Assembly (NCBI GenBank): GCA_902782305.1
Contig: CACZMV010000004.1
Coordinates: forward strand, 105,997 to 169,996
DNA from: an uncultured Prevotellaceae bacterium
GTDB taxonomy: Bacteria > Bacteroidota > Bacteroidia > Bacteroidales > Bacteroidaceae
Reading direction: 5' to 3'
Length of the DNA: 64,000 nucleotides
Part shown: positions 51,848-61,673 of the stretch, piece by piece
How positions within the stretch are numbered: the stretch's first letter is position 1
How the letters are laid out: each line of letters opens with the position of its first letter
Notes under the pieces: model-generated
What the model was told of the DNA's origin: nothing
Database searches by the model: none
The model's input: only the letters and a program-made list of their open reading frames with translations
Translations under genes and position numbers: made by a program

Positions 51848-52876
51848 TTATTCCTTATTTATTCCACTGATATACTGTTTAATAGCCGCTACGAGGCTGT
51901 CATTTTCATCAGGTAACTGTGTTGTGACACGAAACAGTCGGTTGGATAATCCATCGAAATTCTGGCAGTCGCGAATCAACATACCGTGCTCATGAACCAG
52001 GTAGTTTTTCAACTCTGTCGAAGTGCCTTTACTGATTTCGCATAACATGTAATTGGTCTTAGTCTCGAAGACTCGCAGATCCTTGATTTTGCGTAAAGCA
52101 CTGCGGAAGCGATGTGTCTCAGCCAGATGAGCATCCAAATCGGTAATGGCAGGTTTGCCATGTTCTATGAGGAACTTTCCTGCTTCAATGGCTAAAGCAC
52201 TGAGAGACCAAGGACGCTGGAGGTTACGCAACAGTTGGATGACATTAGGATGACCCGTGATATAGCCCAACCGCAATCCCAAGGCACCATAAGTCTTGCC
52301 TATCGAATGAAGTATCAAGAGGTTTTGCAACGACTGCACCTCCTGGGGTACCAACAGTTCTTCCTTGGTATAGGCCTCCAAGGACTGGTCTACCACGAAG
52401 TTATAGCGAGGAGAACGACGAACAACATAATCCACAAAGCCCTTCATCAACACATTACCTGAAGGTGTGTTGGGATTGCATATCCAGTAGACACGGTCCT
52501 TGGGCATGGTCTGCAGTTCGTCACTCGTCTCGTTGGAAACGATATGCTTGTTAAGACGACAGGCTCGGGCATATTCAGAATAAGTGGGCTGGGGAATGAT
52601 AGAAGCACTGTGATGAAACAGTCGGGCTATCAAGTGAATGGCCTCTGTAGCACCATTTGTCACCATTACGGCATGAGGAGAAATGCCCAACTTCTTGGCT
52701 ATCAGCTTTTCCAACTGCTTGGGCTGGGGTTCCGGATAGTTGGTGATGACCTGGAATCGCTCCATCAGGTGTTCCTTCAGCGCAGAATGGTCAGCATGCA
52801 ACCATGCGGCGGAGCTGAAATTCATCTTCACCAAGTCACCATAGCGGTATATGTCATCTCCGTGGATACTTGTCAT
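51848..52876 (-). CDS. PLP aminotransferase of the CobD/HisC type (threonine-phosphate decarboxylase-like)
   Basis: 342 residues, fold-type I PLP enzyme. It starts HGDDIYRYGD...NFSSAAW, typical of CobD-like decarboxylases that supply the aminopropanol arm of cobalamin. TNGATEAIHLIARLF binds the cofactor phosphate; Lys194 in HSIGKTYGALGLRLGY is the Schiff-base lysine; CNPNTPSG is intact. Histidinol-phosphate aminotransferase is the alternative. It overlaps the ABC ATPase gene by ATGA, supporting a cobamide role for both, but no other cob genes are in view. Confidence 0.75.
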   Translation of the reverse strand: MTSIHGDDIYRYGDLVKMNFSSAAWLHADHSALKEHLMERFQVITNYPEPQPKQLEKLIAKKLGISPHAVMVTNGATEAIHLIARLFHHSASIIPQPTYSEYARACRLNKHIVSNETSDELQTMPKDRVYWICNPNTPSGNVLMKGFVDYVVRRSPRYNFVVDQSLEAYTKEELLVPQEVQSLQNLLILHSIGKTYGALGLRLGYITGHPNVIQLLRNLQRPWSLSALAIEAGKFLIEHGKPAITDLDAHLAETHRFRSALRKIKDLRVFETKTNYMLCEISKGTSTELKNYLVHEHGMLIRDCQNFDGLSNRLFRVTTQLPDENDSLVAAIKQYISGINKE

Positions 52877-53661
52877 TTTGTGATATGTATCGTTAAAGAC
52901 TCTTTGTCAAAGGTAATGCCGTCGTGCTCGATAAAACGGCTGAGTGCACCTTCGTCTGCCAGTTGGCGAGGCGTTCCGACACTCAGATGTCCTGGTTCCA
53001 TCAGCCATATTTTATCAGCTAGTTGCAGCGATAGTTCCACATCATGGGTGGAGAGAAAAATAGTTTTCTGCTCCTCCAGAGCCAGTCTGCGCAACAACTG
53101 CATCGTTTCCACCTTACTGGGGAAGTCGAGGAAAGCTGTTGGCTCGTCTAAATATATAATAGGTGTTTGCTGTGCCAGTGCCTTGGCAATCATTACCTTC
53201 TGTCGCTCACCATCGCTCAGCGTATGAACCATTCGACCTTGCAGGTTCTCAATACCCACCAACCGAATGGCTTCACCCACTATCTTTTTGTCCTCATCGT
53301 CCAAGGTTCCCCAGAAACCCGTATAAGGAGAACGACCCATTCCCACCAATTCCTCTATGATCATGTTCTGTACATCGGGCTTTTCCGTCAGTACGATACC
53401 GATGAGACGACTCAACTGCTTGTCAGTTAAAGAGGTGATGGGTGATGGGGGTTGGGTGCTGGATATGACTATTTCACCTTCCAAGGCGGGTTGGAAGGCT
53501 GAAAGGGTGCGCAACAAGGTCGATTTACCAATACCATTACGCCCCAACAGACAAGTCAACTCACCATTGTTGATGGTGGCATTCAGTCCGCTGGCAACTA
53601 CCTTTTCATTGCCCTTCGTGAGATATCCGATACTTAGGTTATGTAGTACAACGCTTTCCAT
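52873..53661 (-). CDS. ABC transporter ATP-binding protein, heme/cobalamin/siderophore type
   Basis: 262 residues from ATG 53661. ATG 53673 is rejected because it lies inside the -7 box. Walker A is GRNGIGKST (about 40-48), the signature LSDGERQKVMIAKALAQ, Walker B IIYLDEPTAFLD, with a switch His in STHDVELSL. Sequence type is FecE/BtuD. Coupling to the CobD-like gene suggests corrinoid uptake. Its permease and binding protein are not in the window. A run of 7-bp repeats encodes TQPPSPIT after strand 3. Confidence 0.82.
   Translation of the reverse strand: MESVVLHNLSIGYLTKGNEKVVASGLNATINNGELTCLLGRNGIGKSTLLRTLSAFQPALEGEIVISSTQPPSPITSLTDKQLSRLIGIVLTEKPDVQNMIIEELVGMGRSPYTGFWGTLDDEDKKIVGEAIRLVGIENLQGRMVHTLSDGERQKVMIAKALAQQTPIIYLDEPTAFLDFPSKVETMQLLRRLALEEQKTIFLSTHDVELSLQLADKIWLMEPGHLSVGTPRQLADEGALSRFIEHDGITFDKESLTIHITK
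53434..53461 (+). repeat. Four-unit 7-bp array inside the ABC ATPase gene
   Basis: GGTGATG, GGTGATG, GGGGTTG, GGTGCTG. It encodes the low-complexity TQPPSPIT segment on the minus strand. Confidence 0.7.
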
Positions 53662-53670
53662 AGACGGCGG

Positions 53671-53678
53671 CAAAGTTA
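53671..53678 (-). promoter_or_regulatory. -7-like element before the ABC ATPase gene
   Basis: TAACTTTG on the minus strand, 9 nt before ATG 53661. No TTTG at the right distance upstream, so it may be weak. Confidence 0.4.
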
Positions 53679-53683
53679 CGAAA

Positions 53684-56239
53684 TTATGTGGAATAACGTT
53701 GCATTAATTCCTGAAAAATATCATTTTGGCGCAAAACATCTGCCCTACCCGTCATCAACAGCTGTTTACGAGCGCGAGTCATCGCCACGTTCAACTTACG
53801 GTCTATCGTATGTCCATCCTCCTCAAAACAATTGGAAGTGAGGAAGTCAAGGTCGGCTTCATTTTGCACACCCAATGAATAGATGATGACGTCACGTTGC
53901 GAACCCTGATAGCGCTCCACCGTATCAATACTGATATCTGACAAATGAGTTAAACCCATTTGCGCCATAGCCCTTCGTATCTGGGCAATCTGATTGCGAT
54001 AAGTCACTATGACGCCTATGGAACGGTCAGCATCAAAGTGCTCAGCACCTATTTGTCTATAGATGCGCCGCAACAGGTCGGCCACCAACGTAGCCTCATC
54101 CGTTGAAGGCAGAAACAGCACTCTGTGGTGTTTTAGTTGACGGTCCAATTCGTCTTCTGAAGGTTCGTTATAGTCCAGCGCTTGTTCTAACTGATGAGGA
54201 CAGGGCACAGGCTGTAGTTGTTCTAGACGATAGAACATCTCATTGGGAAACTGTGCTATGTCAGGGTGCATTCGACCTTGATGATTCAAAAGACCCGTAA
54301 ACTCCTTACGGCCAGCTTCTTGCTCCTGACGCAACAACCGTTCGAACAGCGATTGGCGACAAGTGTGCAGATGAGGTTCGTCGTCAAGCTGTTGCACCAC
54401 AGCGGGCAACTGCTTGTGATCGCCTATCAGGATGAAACGGCCGATATGTTCAGAAGATAACAATCCAATGATGGGAGGCTCCAGAATCTGCGAAGCCTCA
54501 TCGACAATACATAACGAGAAGTGTTTTAAACCCAAGAGGAAGGGGCGAGCCTGCAATGTCAACAGGGTACTGACAACAATGCGAACCTCTTTTAATCGCT
54601 GACGAATATCACTCAACTTAGGATGTTCCGCAAAAGCATTGCTGAGTAATCTGTGAACATAACGTGGGTCGCAAGAAGCCTCATTGCCTAACAGCAAATA
54701 GTCTTGCCCACTATCTTCCAGCATGCCACAGATCTCGTCGACAGCACGATGAGTATAAGCGGTAAGAAGGAGTGATGAGTGAGAAGTGATAAGTGATGTC
54801 GAACCATTAACCTTGACCCCTGCCCCCTGAACCATTGCGAGTTCCTCTTCGACCAGAAAGCGAAGGGCCATTGAGGTCTTGCCAGTTCCTGGAGGACCTT
54901 GCAACAGGAAATAGTCGCGAGCCTGTTTGGCACGCAACAGAATGTCATCATAAACAGGATGATAGGAACGGGAGAGCGTTAAGGAGGTATCGCGACGAGG
55001 CGGACGATGGCCCATTAGCAAGTCGCGCTTGTCTTGCGACGCCCTGCAGAAAGTCATCAGACTGCGCAGTGCCGATGTAGCAGAAGCATCTGTCGAGGCT
55101 GGCTCTATGGCATATTCCTCCTTACTCAAGGTGACGGGCTGTGTCTCCTTGCTGTTACTCAGCCAAACGGTCACCTCCTCGTCATCTATCTGCTCTATCA
55201 TACCTTTCTTTAATATATGGTGGCAGAAACTATTATCGTCGTCTTTGCGATACAGGTACACCATATCGCCACGACGCAGGTCGTCGTCAGTATCTTTCTT
55301 TTCCTGTGGAGTCAGCTGCTCACGATAGACAAACGTCATCATGCGCTCCACATAGTCTTGTTCCTGAGCAGACAAGTTGTGCAAGGGTTGCAGCACACGG
55401 TCAATCTCCGGTCCGACATAGCGATGGAAGAAATCAGCCTTTTCGGGTCGTTCCAACAACACTTCGGCATGCAGCATGGGTAAGACCTTTGCAAAACCTT
55501 CTCGGGCAATCTTGATTTCCAGTGCCACGATAAGGTTTCGCAAATGGATGGCTTCACAGAACAATCGCCGATAGTCAGGAACGGTTATCAATCCTTCGCA
55601 GATAGGATATTTGGAATAGAGCAGCCGGACATCCACGTGCTCGGCCTGCCGTTGGAAGTTGTGGCGCAACACTCCATAGTAGAGCAACACCTGCACATAG
55701 TGGGCTTCCTTAAAATTTCCCCACTTCTTGCCCGACTTCTGCTCTACCAGCAATCGCATATCCTCAGTCATCAGGTCCACTCGTCCACGCAGTCCCAAAG
55801 CCTCGCAGACGAATGAAGGCTCCAGCAAAGCCTTGTCGCGATCATAGTAAGTAAACAACTCCTTCACAGCCTCGCGGATATGCTGTACTTGTTGCAAGGC
55901 ATCGCTCTTAAATTGAGTCGGACGGAAGTCTCTACAAGTACAGAACTGCAAGGCCTGCTCGCTGAACGATTTGCGCAATATTTCGCCTGAGTCTGCATCT
56001 GGGTTATGTATGATTTCGTCCAAAGCCGTACCAGCAAAGTTACCCAACAGAATGGGTTGGGTATTGGCTGTAGGCTTCAAACGATTGATGATATATGCCA
56101 AAGGATGATGGCCATAGTCCTGAAAACAGGCTGCCAATGAAGAGATATCCACCAGCACATCAGGCTCCACCACCTGAAGCCCATCGTCCAGCACCTTCAC
56201 CGTCAGCCCTTCAAACAGCCCCTTTTCCATTTCTTCCAT
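53684..56239 (-). CDS. Dna2-like nuclease-helicase (PD-(D/E)XK plus SF1 helicase)
   Basis: 851 residues. N-terminal third resembles a Cas4/RecB-type nuclease: GLRGRVDLMTED then LLVEQKSGKKWG (catalytic D and ExK) and HYVQVLLYYGVL. The helicase has Walker A GPPGTGKTS near residue 453, CIVDEASQILEP, LIGDHKQLPAV, NHQGRMHPDIAQFPN, DTVERYQGSQRDVII and LNVAMTRARKQLLMTGR, that is, SF1B Upf1/Dna2 motifs. Likely a DNA repair or replication enzyme. Between Walker A and the next motif lies a low-complexity TSLITSHSS stretch encoded by 7-bp repeats, likely a surface loop. ATG 56239 follows the -7 box by 4 nt; ATG 56230 is an alternative. Confidence 0.85.
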   Translation of the reverse strand: MEEMEKGLFEGLTVKVLDDGLQVVEPDVLVDISSLAACFQDYGHHPLAYIINRLKPTANTQPILLGNFAGTALDEIIHNPDADSGEILRKSFSEQALQFCTCRDFRPTQFKSDALQQVQHIREAVKELFTYYDRDKALLEPSFVCEALGLRGRVDLMTEDMRLLVEQKSGKKWGNFKEAHYVQVLLYYGVLRHNFQRQAEHVDVRLLYSKYPICEGLITVPDYRRLFCEAIHLRNLIVALEIKIAREGFAKVLPMLHAEVLLERPEKADFFHRYVGPEIDRVLQPLHNLSAQEQDYVERMMTFVYREQLTPQEKKDTDDDLRRGDMVYLYRKDDDNSFCHHILKKGMIEQIDDEEVTVWLSNSKETQPVTLSKEEYAIEPASTDASATSALRSLMTFCRASQDKRDLLMGHRPPRRDTSLTLSRSYHPVYDDILLRAKQARDYFLLQGPPGTGKTSMALRFLVEEELAMVQGAGVKVNGSTSLITSHSSLLLTAYTHRAVDEICGMLEDSGQDYLLLGNEASCDPRYVHRLLSNAFAEHPKLSDIRQRLKEVRIVVSTLLTLQARPFLLGLKHFSLCIVDEASQILEPPIIGLLSSEHIGRFILIGDHKQLPAVVQQLDDEPHLHTCRQSLFERLLRQEQEAGRKEFTGLLNHQGRMHPDIAQFPNEMFYRLEQLQPVPCPHQLEQALDYNEPSEDELDRQLKHHRVLFLPSTDEATLVADLLRRIYRQIGAEHFDADRSIGVIVTYRNQIAQIRRAMAQMGLTHLSDISIDTVERYQGSQRDVIIYSLGVQNEADLDFLTSNCFEEDGHTIDRKLNVAMTRARKQLLMTGRADVLRQNDIFQELMQRYST
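54767..54794 (+). repeat. Four-unit 7-bp array inside the nuclease-helicase gene
   Basis: AAGGAGT, GATGAGT, GAGAAGT, GATAAGT; on the minus strand ACTTATC-like units of the same family as the sufC-sufD array. Confidence 0.75.
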
Positions 56240-56243
56240 GCTG

Positions 56244-56274
56244 CAAAATTACGAAAAGTCGAGAGAAGAACAAA
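56244..56274 (-). promoter_or_regulatory. Promoter of the nuclease-helicase gene
   Basis: Minus strand: TTTG (56274-56271), 19 nt spacer, TAATTTTG (56251-56244), 4 nt before ATG 56239. Confidence 0.7.
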
Positions 56275-56363
56275 ACAAATACGTTTGTTTTTTCTTTTGA
56301 ACCGGAGGATTCTTTAGCACTTTGTACTTTTAGGTAAAGAACTTCGCAATTCATCACAAAGGA

Positions 56364-56394
56364 AGAGGACATCCCGCAATGCGAGATGCCCTCT
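56364..56394 (-). terminator. Stem-loop after the second SusD gene
   Basis: AGAGGACATCCCGC pairs with GCGAGATGCCCTCT with two mismatches. The minus strand continues TTCCTTTG, a poor T-tract, so it is a probable but not certain terminator. Confidence 0.55.
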
Positions 56395-56423
56395 AATTAC
56401 CGATTATCTGTCAAAACGAGTAT

Positions 56424-58418
56424 TTATCGGTAAGCAGGATTTTGATAAGCATCCTTCTCTTCTGGAGACATCTCCATACCATCAAGCTGTCCCTGTGGGA
56501 TAGGACGGATATAGTAACCAGCGGGAATGTCACGATGAACCTCCTTCAGATCCTTATCGGTATATCCATTACCAGCAATGTGGTAAACACTTGCACGCTC
56601 TGCCCACTTCTGGGTACGAACAAGGTCGAACCAACGGTATCCCTCACCCCAGAACTCACGGCTACGCTCGTCGAGGATAAAGTCAATCGTGATAGGATTA
56701 GGTGTAGCAGCTATCATAGCAGCACTATTATCAATAGCAACAGCAGTGTTATCATTCATAGAGAACGTCTGCTTACCAGCACGTTCACGGAGCACTTTGA
56801 CAAAATTATAAGCATCAGCGTTCTTACCGAGCTTCACAGCAGCCTCAGCAGCAATCAGATAGAACTCAGAGAACTTGGCAACGCTCCAAGGACGAGGGCT
56901 ACCACCATTTACCATGTTATTATAGCTGTTGTCAGTGTCGGTGCGTGAAATGCTTATCTTCCAATTGATGGGATAGCACTTGCGACTGATGTTCTTAACA
57001 CTGCGTACGAAATCGGCACGTCCAGGCAGTTTACCAAAGTTGAAACCGGTAACTTCCTGTTCCTCCGACTTATCACCTACCTTGATCATTGCCTTAGTCG
57101 GAGTCCAGTCGATTGCGCCTGCAGTAGCCTCATCAACAAAGCTGAAGTAAACCTCACCAGAATTAACCTTCATGCCATTGGCACCATATACCCACGCACC
57201 AGCATTTGCTCCAGGTTTACCTGTGTTTGAGTGATAGCGTAGGGTGAAAGTTGCATCATAACGGGAGTCAATTGCCTTAACATCATCCTCCCATACACCT
57301 CCCTCAAGGAATGCATCAGCAACAGGAGCCATACGAGTCCAAGGACGTCCGAGTCCCTGAATTGTCTCACGCTGAACTGGGTTAATCTTCCTGTCGCCAG
57401 ATGGAGCAAGAGCAGTAATCTCAGTATAATTCCAAGTTTCCATCCAATAAGCAAAGTTATCAGGAGAACCACCACTACCATAGCCATAACCAGAACCACC
57501 GTTACCAAACTTCTCGTTCTCACTATGATCAGCATAAAGCATAATTTCCTTGTTACGATCGTTCTTGGCAACATTGACATCATAGAAAGTAGGCATCAAT
57601 CCATAAGGGCCAGGGTTTTCGATGGCTGTCTTAGCCATATCAAAGGCCTTCTGGAAATAGCTCTGAGCCTTGCTAGCATCGCGACTGCACTCAGGATAGG
57701 TGGGGATGTTGTTAGGATTCTCCAACCACCATGCATAAGTCAAGTAAGCCTTAGAGAGATACAAGCGAGCCACGTTCTTGGTAGCAGTACCTGTCAAACG
57801 GGGATTCTCTGGCAAGTCAGCAACAGCTTTCTCCAAATCATCAAAGATGACTTCATAAACTTCAGGCACAGTGTTACGAACAGAAGTACGATTAGTTGTG
57901 GTGTTGAACTTCAGTTTTCCGTTACCTAAATCCAGGGGCACACCACCATAGGTCTGCACTAGAATGAAATAATCAAAGGCACGGAAAAAATAAGCTTCTG
58001 CCAACAGAGCATCAGATAAGTTGGCAGCTGTTCCATTCTCAATAATGCCATTACAAGTGTTGATGTTGGAAAAAAGTTCATTCCAAGCACCACCAGCCAC
58101 CGTGCTGTTAGGAGTTACAGAACCTGCACCAGAGAGGTCGGCATCCTTGAAGTTACCATCAGCAGACTGCGCATAAGTATATTCGTCAGTGCCAGTCTCC
58201 AAAGTATTCAAATAGTAACCATTGCCATAGAAATAGCGAAGGTGAGCGTAAAGCGCTGTCAGACCACCCTCAATACCCGTCGGAGTATTGAAGAACGAAG
58301 GGTCGTATGTGCTACGTGGTTGTTCGTCAAGCACATTGCTACAAGAGATCATGGTTGTGGAAATACCACAGCATACAAGGCCTGTAGCAAGAACATATTT
58401 AATGCTTTTAGTAATCAT
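56424..58418 (-). CDS. SusD/RagB-family lipoprotein, second pair
   Basis: 664 residues with lipobox MISCSN (Cys26). SusD features: FFNTPTGIEGGLTALYAHLRYF, ALLAEAYFFRAFDYFILVQTYGGVPLDL, NVARLYLSKAYLTYAWWLE and FILDERSREFWGEGYRWFDLVRTQKW. It binds glycan at the surface with the SusC encoded 26 nt upstream. Little similarity to the first SusD (19389-21632) beyond family motifs, so the ligand probably differs. The adjacent PL22 gene suggests pectic oligosaccharides. Confidence 0.94.
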   Translation of the reverse strand: MITKSIKYVLATGLVCCGISTTMISCSNVLDEQPRSTYDPSFFNTPTGIEGGLTALYAHLRYFYGNGYYLNTLETGTDEYTYAQSADGNFKDADLSGAGSVTPNSTVAGGAWNELFSNINTCNGIIENGTAANLSDALLAEAYFFRAFDYFILVQTYGGVPLDLGNGKLKFNTTTNRTSVRNTVPEVYEVIFDDLEKAVADLPENPRLTGTATKNVARLYLSKAYLTYAWWLENPNNIPTYPECSRDASKAQSYFQKAFDMAKTAIENPGPYGLMPTFYDVNVAKNDRNKEIMLYADHSENEKFGNGGSGYGYGSGGSPDNFAYWMETWNYTEITALAPSGDRKINPVQRETIQGLGRPWTRMAPVADAFLEGGVWEDDVKAIDSRYDATFTLRYHSNTGKPGANAGAWVYGANGMKVNSGEVYFSFVDEATAGAIDWTPTKAMIKVGDKSEEQEVTGFNFGKLPGRADFVRSVKNISRKCYPINWKISISRTDTDNSYNNMVNGGSPRPWSVAKFSEFYLIAAEAAVKLGKNADAYNFVKVLRERAGKQTFSMNDNTAVAIDNSAAMIAATPNPITIDFILDERSREFWGEGYRWFDLVRTQKWAERASVYHIAGNGYTDKDLKEVHRDIPAGYYIRPIPQGQLDGMEMSPEEKDAYQNPAYR

Positions 58419-58444
58419 AACTCTTAATTATTAATTATTAATAC

Positions 58445-61400
58445 TTAGAATGTAACGTTGAGACCGAAGATAAAGTTACGGGTTGATGGTGTGTTATAAC
58501 CTACGATTGGCATCTTATGCTTGCCTGTGTATCCATCAACGGGTACAGCAGTATTTTCATTAGCCCATGAGTTGGTCTCTGGGTCGAGTCCACTCTCGTT
58601 GTGGAACGGAGAGAAGAGCACGAACGGATTCTGGATACTTGCATAGAGACGCAGACGGCTGATGCCGAAGTTCTTTACAGCCTTCAGGTTCTCAAAGTTG
58701 TAACCAAGAGTAATGGTACGAATCTTCAGATAACCTGCGTTAAAATAACCAAGTGTAGAACCATACTTGGGGTTATCACCACTCAGGATACCACCTGGTT
58801 TTGGATACTTGGCACCCGTATTCTCTGGTGTCCAGTAATCCACATCAATATTATTACGACGGCCGGTCAGCATGTTCAGGTAACCGTTTGAAGAGTGGAG
58901 AGCAGAAATCAACTTACCACCAATCTGGAAAGCACCAATCACAGTCAGGTCAAAGCCCTTATAGCCAACAGTTGTATTGAAACCACCACAAAGGTCGGGC
59001 TCCATGCTCTGAATCTGACGATCGCTAGAATTGATTTCGCGGGTAGGCAGACCATTCTCGTCGTAGTCACCAGTGTACTTCACCTTAATCATACCTAGGT
59101 TGCCACCTTTTTCCAGAATCTCCATGTTGTTCTTACCATCACGTAAGATGGGATTGCCATTAGCATCTTTCAGAATGTCGCTCTCGTTCCAAAGGCCCTC
59201 ATACTCGTAGTCGTAGATAACGTCGATAGGATAGCCTACGAACCAGCGGTTAGCCTCATCGCGATCGGCACCAGAAGCAAGTTCAGTCAGTTTGTTGCGG
59301 TTCTGATAGAGGTTAATGCCAGCCTCCCAATTCCAACCATTCTTATTATCAATAATAATACCGTTCAAAGAGAACTCCCAACCCTTATTCTGGGTCTTAC
59401 CGATGTTACCCGTGTAGCTGCTTACACCAGAGGAGGCAGGCATGGTGACATCAAGCAGAATGTCACTGGTTTTCTGGATATAATACTCAAATGTTCCAGA
59501 TAGGCGGCCGTTGAACAATGAGAAGTCAAGACCGAAGTTCCAGGTCTTAGAATACTCCCAACCTAATTCGTCATTAGGCAGTGAATTTACATAATAACCA
59601 GCTTTTTTACCAGAATCTGATAAACCGAAGTTGTAGTTACGGGTAGCCAGTCCACCAAGTGTAGAGTAAGGATTAATAGACTGGTTAGAAGTCTCACCAT
59701 AACCTATACGAAGTTTCAAGTTGTCGAGCCAGCTCTTAGTGCTCTCCATGAAGTTCTCACGGGCAATGTTCCAACCAGCGCTGACAGCAGGATATGTATG
59801 CCACTGATGACCAGGAGCCAAACGTGAAGATGCATCAGCACGGAAAGCTACTGAGAGCATATACTTATTATCATAAGAATACATCACACGGCCCATCCAA
59901 GACATCAGACCACTCTGCCAATAACTAAAGTTATTAAGGTTGATTTCACCAACAGCAGAAGCAAGGTTGTAGTACTGCATATAGTTAGCAGGAATGTCGA
60001 GTGCGCTACCGCCTGATGACTCATAGCGAGTCTGCTCAGCTGAGTACATAGCAACAACATTCAAATCATGCTTCTCAGCGAAGGTGTGATTGTAGGTCAC
60101 CAGATTCTCAACAGTCCAGTTGCGAGTTTGATTATTTGTCACCCAACCGCTGTTGACTTGAGTCGGGTTCGTACTGTTGATACCAGTTCCAGTGAAACCA
60201 CCACCTTTAGAAGTACGATAGTTCAGGCCGACGTTGATACGGTAGCTCAATCCCTCAACCCATGGGCACTTCACCTCAGCGAAGAAAGTGTTGTAGGTAC
60301 CAATACCTCTGTTTTCGCTCAACCACTGATCCTTATCACGCTCAACTACATCCTTTGTGATGACAATTTGGTCGTCTGCAGGCAACTTGTTGTAGCGTTT
60401 CAGATTTCCATCTTCATCGTATGGAGTAGAAAGTGGAGAAGAAGCCAGAACAGCGTAGATATTGTTGATACCCTGTGTCTTACGGTAGCTAGTATTGGTA
60501 CTCAAACCGAAACGGAAATACTCACCAACCTTTTGATCGAAGTTACCACGAGCAGAGATACGGTCATAACCCTCAGTAGGGATGACAGACTCGTCATGAT
60601 AATAACCTACACCAAAACTGTAGCTACCACCATTGGTACCACCAGCGACAGAAATATCATGGCTATGACCAACACCAGTCTGATAATATTGATCCTGCCA
60701 ATCGAAGTTGGTATCATCACTCTCATCAAGAGAATTCTTATACTTACCTGCATACTGGCGCATCTTTGAGAAAGTAGGACCATCCATCATAGGATACTTC
60801 TTGAAAATCTTCTTGAAGCTCACGTAACCATTATAAGTTACTTTAGCTGGAGTACCCATAGCGCCCTTCACGGTGGTGATGATGATTACACCGTTGGCAC
60901 CACGAGAACCGTAAATGGCTGTTGCGGAAGCATCCTTCAGAATATCCATTGACTTGATGTCTGCGGGGTTGATATCAGACAGCTGACCCATGAAGGGGAT
61001 ACCGTCCAACACGATCAACGGGTCGTTAGAAGCACTCAGTGAGCGCTGACCACGAATACGAACCTGCATTTCGGCACCTGGCTTAGAAGAGGTTTGTGTC
61101 ATGAGCACACCGGCTACACGACCCTGAAGAGCCTGGGCAGCGTTGGATGCTGCAACCTGATTCAGTTTCTCACCACCGATGTTTGCCACAGAACCTGTCA
61201 CAGATTCACGGCGCTGTGTACCGTAACCGATAACCACAACCTCGTTCACCATGTGACCATCTTCCTTCAGGGTTACATTAATTGCACCACTCCCAGCTTT
61301 CACTTCCTGTGTTTCATAGCCCACATAAGAAATGACCAGAGTTGCCCCTGGCTTCACATTCAGAGAGAAGTTACCATCAATGTCAGTAACTGTACCATTG

Positions 61401-61585
61401 GTAGTACCTTTCTCCATAACGGTAGCACCAATCAATGGTCCCTGAGAGTCTGAAACTCGACCTGTTGTCTGTTTCGCTTGCTCAACGGCAGCCACATCCG
61501 TAACTGCCATTGCCTGCTGTGCTGTCATAGCGCCAAAAAGGCATAATCCCATGCACAGGGCGGTTTTCTTTGCATTAAAACTCAT
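58445..61585 (-). CDS. SusC/RagA-family TonB-dependent glycan importer, second pair
   Basis: 1046 residues. Signal peptide ends QQAMA; a spacer then carboxypeptidase-like domain (GRVSDSQGPLIGATVMEKG), TonB-box region VNEVVVIGYGTQRR, plug with MDILKDASATAIYGSRGANGVIIITT, barrel ending FGLNVTF. It forms an importer with the following SusD. A -7 box lies about 80 nt upstream (61666-61673), giving a leader of about 75 nt. Confidence 0.95.
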   Translation of the reverse strand: MSFNAKKTALCMGLCLFGAMTAQQAMAVTDVAAVEQAKQTTGRVSDSQGPLIGATVMEKGTTNGTVTDIDGNFSLNVKPGATLVISYVGYETQEVKAGSGAINVTLKEDGHMVNEVVVIGYGTQRRESVTGSVANIGGEKLNQVAASNAAQALQGRVAGVLMTQTSSKPGAEMQVRIRGQRSLSASNDPLIVLDGIPFMGQLSDINPADIKSMDILKDASATAIYGSRGANGVIIITTVKGAMGTPAKVTYNGYVSFKKIFKKYPMMDGPTFSKMRQYAGKYKNSLDESDDTNFDWQDQYYQTGVGHSHDISVAGGTNGGSYSFGVGYYHDESVIPTEGYDRISARGNFDQKVGEYFRFGLSTNTSYRKTQGINNIYAVLASSPLSTPYDEDGNLKRYNKLPADDQIVITKDVVERDKDQWLSENRGIGTYNTFFAEVKCPWVEGLSYRINVGLNYRTSKGGGFTGTGINSTNPTQVNSGWVTNNQTRNWTVENLVTYNHTFAEKHDLNVVAMYSAEQTRYESSGGSALDIPANYMQYYNLASAVGEINLNNFSYWQSGLMSWMGRVMYSYDNKYMLSVAFRADASSRLAPGHQWHTYPAVSAGWNIARENFMESTKSWLDNLKLRIGYGETSNQSINPYSTLGGLATRNYNFGLSDSGKKAGYYVNSLPNDELGWEYSKTWNFGLDFSLFNGRLSGTFEYYIQKTSDILLDVTMPASSGVSSYTGNIGKTQNKGWEFSLNGIIIDNKNGWNWEAGINLYQNRNKLTELASGADRDEANRWFVGYPIDVIYDYEYEGLWNESDILKDANGNPILRDGKNNMEILEKGGNLGMIKVKYTGDYDENGLPTREINSSDRQIQSMEPDLCGGFNTTVGYKGFDLTVIGAFQIGGKLISALHSSNGYLNMLTGRRNNIDVDYWTPENTGAKYPKPGGILSGDNPKYGSTLGYFNAGYLKIRTITLGYNFENLKAVKNFGISRLRLYASIQNPFVLFSPFHNESGLDPETNSWANENTAVPVDGYTGKHKMPIVGYNTPSTRNFIFGLNVTF

Positions 61586-61665
61586 AGTTCTTGTTTTAGT
61601 TAAAAAATAAAATGATTAATTAATGTATAGTCTCTACTTTGATTCATTTTTTAGATTCTTCGCTG

Positions 61666-61673
61666 CAAAATTA
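61666..61673 (-). promoter_or_regulatory. -7 element of the second SusC-SusD operon
   Basis: TAATTTTG on the minus strand; no TTTG at 19-21 nt upstream, which fits an activator- or alternative-sigma-dependent promoter. An inverted repeat TATGTT-AAAT-AACATA lies 64 nt further upstream at 61737-61752. Confidence 0.45.

Noticed and set aside
56364-56394. Small RNA gene between the helicase and second SusD
   Set aside because: Only one imperfect hairpin is visible and no promoter precedes it; a transcript end for SusD is simpler.
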